Origin: Xylona heveae TC161
Taxonomy: Eukaryota > Ascomycota > Xylonomycetes > Xylonales > Xylonaceae
Direction: 5' to 3'
DNA length: 64,000 bases
Assembly (NCBI RefSeq): GCF_001619985.1
Contig: NW_017264196.1
Span: 1 to 64,000 of the forward strand
This document shows, in pieces, positions 1 through 9,745 of this stretch. The notes beneath the pieces are model-generated. The model searched no databases and was not told the origin of the DNA. It was given only the letters and a program-made list of their open reading frames with translations. Within the stretch, counting starts at the first letter, position 1, and every line of letters begins with the position of its first letter. Both the position numbers and the translations under genes were made by a program.

Positions 1-567
1 TGGGTTTTGGAGAAGAAATATCGACCCTAAACCTGTAGGAAAAGTGGGTAGGGTACAGGGTAGGGTTGGGCTTTTAAGGGTTTGGGCGCAGCCTAGCTGT
101 GTCAATGCACAAACAATCTAGCACTTTAATTTGGCAAATTCCACACATGATCCACACATGATTTGCAGGTCTAGAGGGAAAAGAACGAGAATGACAGAGT
201 TTCTATCCTTACATTGGCTTTGGAGAACTTGTTCTCTGGGCTGTTCGGTTGATTGGTGTAGAGGAATTTGCATGAGCTTAGACCATCAGGTCGTTAACGG
301 AAGAGCATGTAGTGGTGGTCTGTGTCGAGGCGGACGATGTGAGAGAAATAGTGAGAATGACTTTACCGGCAGTGCCTCCAAATAGATCAATCATCATCGG
401 TTCCTCAGAATTGGTTTTCTGCTGGGATTGGGGGTGCCTTGATCCTTGCAACACTCGCTGGTATTGCTAGTTGCTGTATTAATCGCCGCCACCCTTCAAA
501 GAAAGTTTCACCGCCAGCTACTTCGGTGCCACGGAAGACTAGGTCTATCTCACCGATAAAATTCTAA
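1..567 (+). CDS. 3' end of a probable ADAM-type (disintegrin) membrane metalloprotease, partial
   Basis: The gene enters from outside the window and ends at the TAA at 565-567. The last frame, open from about 358, encodes one hydrophobic span (GGALILATLAG) followed by a basic tail of about 30 residues, typical of the C-terminus of a type I membrane protein. Just upstream, in another frame at roughly 160-365, lies a cysteine-rich stretch (TCSLGC, then NGRACSGGLCRGGRCERN). It resembles the cysteine-rich end of the disintegrin region that precedes the membrane span in fungal ADAM proteases. A 35-nt intron (about 348-382) would join the two frames but is short even for fungi, so the join is uncertain. 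The catalytic HExxH domain would lie outside the window. The ADAM assignment rests on the cysteine pattern and tail topology only. Confidence 0.45.
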
Positions 568-706
568 AAATTCCCAAACATACATTGTCCCGTTACAAAT
601 ACGCTCTACTGTTGATTTCTTTTCAGTTCATCATTGTCAAATCTGTTTAAAAATAGAAATAGACGTGTTGATTCGTAAAGACACAGGCGTTAAAGCCTTC
701 AAGGTA

Positions 707-1705
707 TCATTCGGAATGATTCGTTCCTGCTAACGATAGCCGCAAAATTTGCCTCCAAGCCAAAGGCTTCTCTCCTCTATTCATCCTCCAAATATCAGTT
801 GAAGATAACAGCTCTGGGCACCCTTGGAGCAGCCAACCCCACTTTCTTGCAAACTCTTCTGTAACCTCCCAGTTTCGAGGATCCCACGGCTGACCCCATA
901 CGAGTAAAGTTGCACCCGTATTTCTCGTGTCCCAAAAAGCCATTAAGTCATGACATAGGTCTTCGTCATCAAATGTATCGCCAGCAGCAATCAGATTATC
1001 CCGCATGCAGGGAAAAGGGAAAAAGTCCAACCAAGGATGATGAGGGATCTGCCGCTGAATGGGCGTCGGACGTAAACTTGGTGGGATAAGATCTTCGGTG
1101 AAACCAGGGCGCACGAGATTGAAGATCGATATCGAATCGTCGCTTTTCATCCAGTCAGGGGCCATCCCTGCCGCGAGTATATTCTCGTTAATTGCACGAT
1201 GGACATTGAGACGGCTGAGGCTGATCAAATGTTCTATGCGGGGAAAGCCACTCAGGTAGCTTTGCCGGGCTGTGGCCTCAAATTGCCGAAGATATTCTCG
1301 TGCGTGAGGTGGGGCGTGTGCACATTTGAGATCTTCGTCATCTTCAACTTGAGCATGACATGAGGAAGGCCGGCGCAGTAACAAGCTTGACCATGATCTT
1401 GAAGACACAGAGGACTGTGTGACTTCTGACATTTGAGCGCCGTGACCCTTTTGTCTTGATCCTAGCATTCCAATGAAAAGTCAGATTTGCTCCTTCATGC
1501 AGTCTCTCATCTAGCCGAAACACTTACGGTAGATCCTCTGATTCTGTCGATTCTGCAACCGTCTCCTTTCTTTCTGATTTACAACACCTGTCCAATCATC
1601 GCCTGGTTTCCAAATGCATGCTTGCTGGGGCATGTACGTCAGCGGAATGGTGACATTTTCAGGGTCGACCGAGTTATCCATCACTGTAAAAACTGAGGGC
1701 GCCAA
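707..1705 (-). CDS. bZIP-type transcription factor with DUF3425 domain
   Basis: Two exons, complement(707..1461, 1528..1705), joined by a 66-nt intron with a GTAAGT donor, encode 310 residues. The splice rebuilds a basic region, KERRRLQNRQNQRIYRSRQK, at about residues 43-65. This matches the fungal subfamily in which a bZIP-like basic segment precedes a DUF3425 domain, and no clear leucine heptads follow it. The C-terminal half (FPFPCMRDN, LVWGQPWDPRNWEVTEEF, WRMNRGEKP) looks like DUF3425. Such proteins are nuclear regulators, often of secondary metabolism or stress genes, but no target can be inferred from sequence. The gene is divergent from the dehydrogenase at 2618, about 0.9 kb away, so a regulator-target pair is possible but unproven. 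The ATG at 1705 is the first in frame before the basic region. Confidence 0.8.
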
Positions 1706-2617
1706 TGCTTAGTGCATTTGGAGATTTGAAAGGAACTTGAGGCATCATAGACAATATGAATGCAAGTTGCTTATAATCGACCAGGGAGGGCAAAAGTGAT
1801 CCACAGACCAGTAGATTTGCCGACTAACGCTACCGATAACTCTATTAGGATAAATTGTGCTAACTTGTACTAGTTTTTGAGCCGTTTGTGAAGCTAATGC
1901 AAGTTGCTTATACCCGCTACCTGAATTATACTAAATTGGCTTATCAAGAGAGATTTTCTTCTGCACAGTGTGACAACAATGGGATCTAGAAGAGAATAAT
2001 CATTATAAGGTATACTTGATTAATGTTTGAACAATCGTTTCCTTTTGACTGAATAATTCAAATACTATCTACAAAGGCCAAGGATGTTTATAACTTCTGG
2101 CTGCAGTCAACTATCGATACTCGATACCTAGTTTGACTGTGTGCTCCAGAATGATTCCTGCCTCTCTATCAATTTCTGAATAGATACATGTATATACCTT
2201 GTGATAAGTATGGTACCTGAACACCAACAAGGGGTACTTGCATTTAATATCTTGCTCCGAGAATCTACGTCACAAACTTGACAATTACTCCTCCAGCTTG
2301 CGTCTCTGAACCTCTTGGATATTTGTGGTTCGTCAGCACATGTAATGTTTAAGGCTAAGTGATTACAAGGGCCCTGTCATACCAAGGCAGAATGGACAAG
2401 AAGTGGTCAAGACCAAGAGAATGTTGCCTGGTATTCTTCTCCCAACAACCAACGGTTGAGATAAAATCTCAACTATTAAGGCAGCCTGTAACTCCTCTTT
2501 TGCTCAAGCACAGAAACTGAGAAACCCGTGCTTTTAAACCACTTAGCTTATGCACCCTTCTTGTCGAATCGGCTCTGAAGTTATCAACTCGTTTTCTGAC
2601 GTATCATTCTCTTCGAC
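1706..2617. promoter_or_regulatory. Divergent intergenic region between the bZIP and dehydrogenase genes
   Basis: This 0.9 kb AT-rich stretch has no supported gene. It must hold the promoters of both flanking genes. It contains two copies of a 17-nt direct repeat near the bZIP side, listed separately. Confidence 0.5.
1759..1912 (+). repeat. 17-nt direct repeat pair, about 137 nt apart
   Basis: AATGCAAGTTGCTTATA occurs exactly at 1759-1775 and again at 1896-1912. Both copies lie 50-210 bp upstream of the bZIP start in the shared divergent region. An exact 17-nt repeat within 140 bp of non-coding sequence is unlikely by chance and could be a paired regulator site or a local duplication. Confidence 0.7.
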
Positions 2618-3823
2618 ATGGCTCTCAATTCAACCATGCAGGGCGTTGTTTGGGAGGGTACGCCCTTCCAGATGAACGTGACGAATCTAGCAGAGCCTAC
2701 CATTCTCAATCAAACAGACGCAATTGTGCAAGTGACACTCTCGGCCATATGTGGTACGGACCTCCACACATACCACGGAGTCTACGGCAGCCAGGAAGTT
2801 CCCTGGGTAATGGGCCATGAGGCTATCGGATTGATCCATGATGTTGGAAGTGCCGTGAGCTCCCTGACGATTGGCGATAAGGTGGTCATCCCTGACCAAG
2901 CTTCGGACGGTCATCTCGATATGGGTGCCCCAGACCTAGTTGCTTTCGGTTTGGGGTTGGACTATGGTCTTGCAACCGGCTGTCAAGGTAAGTAAACGTG
3001 GTCAATCTCCCTTGGAAAGCTGTCCCGTTGACTGACATAAACTCCAGCCGAGTATGTCCGTGTTCCGTTCGCTGATGAGAGTCTAATTCACATTCCCTCC
3101 AGCAGCAGCAACAGCTCCACCAACCTGACCGCTCCCAATCTGGATCTCGACTATCTTTTTGTCTCGGATATCTTTGCGACTGGCTGGAGTGCTCTCGACT
3201 TTTCCGGTTTCGAAGCTGGTGAGTCGGTTGCCGTCTTCGGCGCTGGTCCCGTAGGTCTTCTCTCTGCATATTCTGCTGTCCTTCGAGGTGCGACTCGCGT
3301 CTATCTAGTCGATCACGTCCATGAGCGACTCCGGCTCGGTGAGTCCATCGGTGCTATTCCTATCGACTTCACTGCCTCGGACCCTGTGGAGCAAATTCTC
3401 AAGCATGAGCCCAATGGAGTCCGTCGAAGTGTTGATTGCGTTGGATTTGAAGCACTAAACGGCAGTCTCGAGCATCAAGAGAACGAAGTAATTATGAATA
3501 TGGTAGCGGTCACAGCAACCGGTGGAGGCATCGGCCAGGTTGGCGTCTTCTCAGCTTCTGCAGATTCGCCCGGCACGCCTCTGGGGCGAACCATGTCCCC
3601 GACTGTTCAATTTCCAAGCTCGGACTTTTTCAATAAGGGGCTGAGATTCCAAGCCGGCGGAGTAGATCCGAAGCATCTGGCGCCCCAGCTAGTAGAGCTC
3701 ATTGAGAGTGGCAAAGCTCGCCCGAGCTTCATTGTGAGCAGTATTATCGACATTGCACAGGCGCCAGAATATTATCGAAGATTTGATCAGCATCAAGAAA
3801 CCAAGGTTGTAATTCAATTCTGA
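2618..3823 (+). CDS. Zinc-type alcohol/formaldehyde dehydrogenase-like oxidoreductase (MDR superfamily)
   Basis: Two exons, join(2618..2987, 3048..3823), with a GTAAGT donor and CAG acceptor, give 381 residues. Catalytic-domain hallmarks are CGTDLHTYHG (catalytic zinc Cys) and MGHEAIGLIHDVG (zinc-ADH signature) at residues 45-75. A Rossmann nucleotide-binding motif, VFGAGPVGL, lies near residue 205, followed by YLVDH, where the Asp suggests NAD preference. The four-cysteine structural-zinc lobe of classical ADHs is replaced by a segment without the cysteines (DQASDGHLDMG). The overall layout resembles glutathione-independent formaldehyde dehydrogenase-like fungal proteins. It is probably cytosolic, as no targeting signal is seen. 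The substrate cannot be told from sequence. It is divergent from the bZIP gene. Confidence 0.88.
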
Positions 3824-4913
3824 ACAAGGCATCAACTTTTCAGCATGCATCTCAAGCCATATCCAGAGCGGTAAAGCTTCTCTGCACTTTCCTGCAAATT
3901 ATTTCTTTGGCCTTGGAATCGGTAGATATGATACATCCAGTCAATTTACTTCATTATCCAATTCATATCCAAACCTCTCAATTACCACAGGACTCATGCT
4001 CTACGCTGCCAACCAACATATGATTTCATGGTTAGCTCTGACATCATTCGATATAAGATCAAGGAGATTTTGAAGCTTCCTTATGCTAATATTCAAAAAT
4101 CGTGACTAGCAACAAAGCAACCTGGGCGTTCCATCACACATTGTGATTTATAGACAATTAGCTGCAGGTATGGTTTATACTGTCGACCCTACTAAGGGAG
4201 CGCGGAGTCATCCTCGCTCCCCTCGCTCCCCTCGCTCCGAAGTTCTCGTTACTAAAGTCCCTCGTCCAGCCCCCGAAAAATCTGTCTTAATTGCCATTTT
4301 CTATAACTTACACACTGCAATTATAGCTATAAGGTTGCCCTTGTGATATAGAGTTGCTGCCTAATAATACTAAGAATAGCCGGTCAAGAACAACTAAGTA
4401 TGTTTTGTATTTTGTAAGATTAATAAGACAGCTATAACTGAAATAGTTTCACAACATTGTTATATTAATGGGGGACAACGGGGAGTTAATTGGCAAGCCA
4501 TATCAACAATTATATTGAATACCATTAGCTAGGCCAAGTAAGGAAATGCATTGCTATTGTAGTAGTTTTTGTATGTTTGCAGTTTGTCACCGTTGTAGTT
4601 TTGCACAAGGCGATTACGTTTATGGTATGTATGACTTTCCGTGATAAACCCTCTTCAACGTCAAATTTCGAAAACGCGGTAACTGAGGTAGTCAGTCATC
4701 GACTCACCTTTCTTCTACTTTGGCTCACTGCCAACATCTTCGTCGCCGCTCACGCATTATCTACTTTTCGCCACTTATCATCCTATTTGATCTCCTCTTC
4801 TCCTTCCGCTCCCTTAGCAATCCTTCGTCATATTTTGCTTAAATCTGAACCAGACTTCTCGAAGCTGGCTCAGTTTCGCACCCTTCTTTAACTGACCCTT
4901 CCACGCGTCTTAT
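3824..4913. other. Intergenic, AT-rich, no supported gene
   Basis: This 1.1 kb runs between two same-strand genes. Roughly 4080-4660 is AT- and TA-rich with scattered short ORFs of no recognisable family, and it has the look of a decayed repeat or unconstrained DNA. Without a database I cannot tell which. The last 250 bp would hold the promoter and leader of the F-box gene. Confidence 0.4.
4212..4238 (+). repeat. Three tandem copies of a 9-nt unit
   Basis: CCTCGCTCC is repeated three times without change. It is a GC-rich island inside otherwise AT-rich intergenic DNA. Confidence 0.85.
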
Positions 4914-7900
4914 ATGCAATCCGAGCCTTCTAAAGCTGAAAACAGTACTTTGACAAGCGTCCCAATCAAAGAACACTCCTCTTCTCATTCTCAGCATGGC
5001 AAACGTCGCGCAGATAAGATTCCAGGGGGGGATGAGGGGCTGCGGAAGTCGCCCCTCTCCTCTACCCCGCGGGAAGAGGTCCAATCTCAAAATCTGCCGC
5101 TTAGACCAGAAAATGGCCAGGCTCAACAGCAAGAGAATGGGATGAAAAAGGGGGAAGTGCATGTTACACAGGTTGACGCGACTGAAACCAGAGCTGCGGA
5201 AGGAAAGCTGGCTCCAACTGCCGTAGCTACTCCTATTACGAGCAACATAAATGGAAGTCACAATGACACGGATCCAATGACTAGCAGACCATCCCCCGAG
5301 AGAGTAGAGTCACATACCATAGGAGATGCAACTCTAACGCCTTCATTGTTTGGCGAGCCTAGTCCTCGTACGGACCTTGGGCACCACCCGTCAGCAGATC
5401 GAATTACGCAGTATGAGCAGGCATTGTCTCCATCTCCATCGAAACGCCACCAATCTCTTGGCTTCCAGGTCATCAAGTCGCGTGTAGTGCGCCCGGGTGT
5501 TAACAGGTCGCCACTTGCAGAATTCCCCAATGGTGAGAGATTACGCCAAGGATGCGCGAAGATCTGTATAGCTAACACGACACAGAGGTTCTAACGCATG
5601 TTCTGTCATATCTACCACCTTCCTCTTTGTCAGCAGTTGCTCTCGTTTCTCGTCGGTTTCGCGACCTTGTTACGACGCCGCACTCTTGGAGAGTCGCCTT
5701 TTCGCGCTTCTTTCCCGGCTTGGATGCCTTCCAGCTCCTGGGATCTTCAATCTTCAGTGACAACGATTCAGATGATGGCATTGATGAACTGCGGTCTGAG
5801 AAAAGGGTGTTCACTCGATTGAGCGCCCTCGCCTCCTGGAGGAGTGAATATATTTTACGCACGCGGCTACTTCGGTCTTTGGGGCGCGGAAAGCCGGTCC
5901 AGCTGCAGCAATCACCTGCTACGCCCTCCCGCTCCGGCTCAACACAAGGCAATGCAGTTAATACCTATTATTCACAGCACTACACGACTGTCAATCATAT
6001 CCACGTTACATTTGGCGCAGGTTTAAATAAGAAGCTTCCCAAATTCATCCATGGCGCAGATGAGGATGGATCCAGTCGTCTGAGTGACCCTCTGACGGGT
6101 AAAGTGGACGCCTGGGGTTTGACAGATCCACAGCGCTTTCTGCAGTTTTCAGACACGCACCCCGGCGATGCGCCATATGGCTTAGGTCCTGGGGAGCTTG
6201 TTGGAGCTCCGAATGTCATGGATGTGAGCCAACCGTTTGGCAGCGTGTACGGCGAGGGTACCCCGGGAGGTTCGGTATACTATCGATCAACCGAGGAGAT
6301 GAGAGGCCGCTTCCTGCTTGGATCTGTAGCTCATGCCACCCCGGAAAAGGGCATACCCAAGGTGCCTACGCAGGCAGAGTCAATCAACTCAGTTTGGATT
6401 GCGAAATCCAATATGATCCCTTCTATGAGCGATGGATTGATTGGGATTCTGAGCGGCTCCTCTTGCGGAATAGTGACAGCATACAGTTTTGGAGCTGACG
6501 GGCTCAACGATCAACGCCTTGGCCGCGGGGAAATAACGGCGCGATGGGTTCTCAGCCCAGGAGTGCCGATTATATCAATTGTAGTTGATGAGGTATTCTC
6601 AGCCAAGCGTTTCGCCAAGTCTCGCATCTGGGCCGTTGCTCTTAATGCTTTAGGAGAAGTGTTTTATCTTTCCGAGTTTCCGAAACGGCACGAGATTGAC
6701 CGCCAGGCTAGGCTCGATTTGCTGGAAACTGAACGATTGGCATGGTCGACTGGTAGGACAGTGCAATGGACACTTGTGGAACCCACTCGCCGTCTTGCTA
6801 GAGTTGACCCTTACAGCCGATCTGAAGTCGACGGAAGTTACACTCCGCGGTCATCCTGGGACGGCGTTGGCCTGGGACGGGAGCAATTGATGGCTGAGAC
6901 ACGGGAGATTGAAAAATTTCTCAACTTCCAGCCGAAGCATTTCCGGAAAATATGCCAAGGCTGGGATATGCGAAGGCGGTTGGAGGTAGACTTTGCTGGT
7001 GATGATGGGAATGATGCAGGCGAAGCAATTTTCGTTATTGGATGTGGTTTGGACCATGGCACGACCGCAGATGTCAAACGATTTGTTCGATTCAGAGTCA
7101 ATCAGGGCCAACGCTTTGGAAGCGGTCCATCGACCCCACAAGCAACACCGGTCATTAAGCCTACAATCCCCGGGAAGAAGCCTTCTCTCTTTGGCGGACC
7201 AGTGGGTGAAGTGTCTGATGTACCGCTTCCTCCTGCAAGTGACACATCAGGTCCAAGCACGCCTGAGCTGTTGGCATCTCGCAATTCTCCGCAGCAAGCC
7301 TACGAAGAATGGCGGCTCTCTAAGTACGAATTTGGATCATTGAAAGGGAGTCAAATCACTGTATCTGCAATTGACAAGTCTGCATATGCTCAGTTGACAG
7401 CATCTGAAGACCCACTACTCAATCTCTCCGGTCTTTCTGCGGCGTCAACTCCACTAGCTACGCCTCCACAAGAGCCATATCGGTCACTCAATATGTCTGA
7501 TGTTCCCGGGCACCGTGCCCGATTTCTTGCCGTCGGAACTAAAACGGGCAGCATCCTTGTATGGGACATGCGTGCGGCGCCCCCGGCGAATGCGGACATT
7601 GATAACGTTGTAACTCCGATAAGGGTGATTCATACAGACTCCCCACAAATCTCTTGTCTTGCCTTGTCAGCGCTCTACCTTGTTCATGGCGGCAACGATG
7701 GCCTTGTTCAGGCATGGGATCCACTAGCTTCAACTCTCTCGCCGATTCGAACCCTGCATTCACGCTTTTCTTCCCGTGCTCGGCGCCGTCTTGTTCAAGC
7801 CGAAGCATCCATCGAGGGTGTGGGAATCAATCTTTTTGCAGCAGGGGCTGTTTTCCTAGACCCTGATCCAACAGTACTTCGGGGTATGGTCTCATTGGGC

Positions 7901-9241
7901 ACGTATCTTCGATACTGGAGTTACAGTTCGTCCGCGGCTGAGCAGTACAAGAGCCAAAAACGCCGGCTTCGCCGATCTGAGCGAGGAAGTAATGCCGGCG
8001 GAGAACGATTTTCTGGATCTGGCCGGGGCGCTATGCGGGGCTATATTGCCAACGAGCAGCATGAACTCGAAGTTGAAAAGGCCCAAAAGCGACGGGAGGC
8101 GGAACGTTTTGCTGGTCGATTTGGCACAGAATTACTAGGCAAGGATGCTACGGAAGAAGACATTCTCGCCTACGCGGCATTGCTAAGCGAGGAAAGCCTG
8201 AAAGCCGAGCAGGAGCGACGAGAGAGCGAGATTGCCAATGTAGCATACGGTGATGCATCCACAATTGCCGAAGCTGGAAGTGCTGCTTTCGACGGTCCCA
8301 GTACCGGCGCCACACCTGCTGCAAACGCTAGCGGCAACACTGCAGTCTCAAAGATCAGCGCAGCAAACGTGCCTGACACAGATCCCGGCTCCACTGAGCA
8401 TCTCATTCAAGAAGACGAAGAACTTGATCCTGAACTCGCGCAAGCAATTCGTTTGAGTCTCGAAGAGGCTGCTAATTCTCCAACTGCGGCAGCTCACTTG
8501 CCCGATGTTCCCGTACGGTGGGGCAAAGGCGCCAAGCCACCGTCGCCATCGTGGCAGCTCCCAGAGGACTTTGATCCCGCCTGGCTTGCCGAAGACGATA
8601 CGGTTTCTGGAGCTCCTGGTTTTGGCTCCAGTAAAGTTATTCACGACCCTCCATTTGGATATTATTCTTCGACCAATGGGAATGGGCTTGGATCCTCCGG
8701 CTCCGGCTCGGGATCTAATTCTCGTGCTGATGCTATCGCGCAGTCTGCCAAAGAGCATTCACAACCCCATGAGTCTAATGATACCAATCAAATGGATATG
8801 AGCGACGATCTCGACTTTGCTCTCCAACTCAGTCTTGCAGAGGAACAATCTCGTCGCGAAGCCCAAGCTCAAGCCGAAGCCGAAGCCAAGGCTAATGCTC
8901 TCATGGCGCCCGCTATTGAAAACGAGAATACGCCATCCGGTGCAGATGTCGGTGCAGAAGTCGGTGACGATACCAGTGCGGGCGCCAGCAATGATAAACG
9001 TCGTTCGAGCAGCAGGAGCAGCAGCACCGCCACCGGTGATGATACACCAGTCGACCCACCAACGACAGCGTTTAGCGTCACGCATAACATTCCGCGAAAA
9101 GACAGCCTAGATGGTAGTGTTGCTGCCGCTGCTGTGCTGGACGACAAGGACTTTCCTGCCCTTGGCCCGTCTTCGCATACTCGCGCCAGTGGTCAGAGTA
9201 GAAGTAGTACCAAGAAGGGTAAAGGGCGCGCCATGTCGTGA
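4914..9241 (+). CDS. F-box / WD-repeat-like protein with C-terminal ubiquitin-interacting motifs
   Basis: Two exons, join(4914..5532, 5586..9241), give 1424 residues. The 53-nt intron lies inside the F-box and splicing rebuilds it: PLAEFPNEVLTHVLSYLPP, then SAVALVSRRFRDLV, at about residues 200-232. The first 200 residues are low-complexity, Ser/Pro-rich and probably disordered. The middle third carries beta-propeller-like strands (for example FLAVGTKTGSILVWDM near 847 and LVHGGNDGLVQAWDP near 904). Two UIM-type helices follow: DPELAQAIRLSLEE near 1154 and DLDFALQLSLAEE near 1280. F-box proteins bind Skp1 and present substrates to SCF ubiquitin ligases, while UIMs bind ubiquitin, so the protein is probably an SCF adaptor that also reads ubiquitin. 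The substrate is unknown. The C-terminus ends in a basic GKGRAMS tail. Confidence 0.85.
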
Positions 9242-9745
9242 ATGGCGCCTGTGGGTGAAATGTGTGAACTGCATTGATATGTTTGTTGATATTCATCTTT
9301 GATAATGTTTTCGTTGGTTTAGAGAAATTCCCCAATTCTTTTTTTTCCCCTGCTCCATTTCTTGCTTTCTAATTCTTATTTTGTCTTTTCCCTTTTCTCA
9401 TTTTTCAATCTTCGGCTGTACGTACATTATACTACTTTTGACATCTTGTAGCAATGCATCATTGTCTGAAATTTTATCTATTCCCTGTTCGTGGCCCAAT
9501 AAATGCTTTTGAATTTTTCCTTGATACTTTTGGATAAAAATCCGCAATTTTGCGTAGAAAGGCTCACTAATAACTACTACCCAATATGCAAATACTTAAA
9601 CTATTGCTTCTATGACATGTGACACAGATATTTAATACTATCCTTTTATACATCCTCATCTAATTAAACAATGGGTACCCGTAGAACAAAGGTCATCAAA
9701 GAGAGAGGGAGAGAGAGGGAGAGGCAGAGAAACTCCGGACGAATC
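9242..9745. other. Convergent 3' intergenic region
   Basis: This is the 3' flank of two convergent genes. It is AT-rich with T tracts. A GA-rich microsatellite-like run lies at about 9701-9733, just past the stop of the ABC gene. No gene is supported here. Confidence 0.5.

Noticed and set aside
40-115. TAGGGT-like words suggesting telomeric repeats
   Set aside because: The words are irregular and interspersed with other sequence, do not form a TTAGGG tandem array, and lie beside ordinary genes.
4080-4660. Possible decayed transposable element
   Set aside because: The stretch is AT- and TA-rich, but no terminal repeats, target-site duplication or transposase-like coding could be seen; a repeat-library search would be needed to decide.
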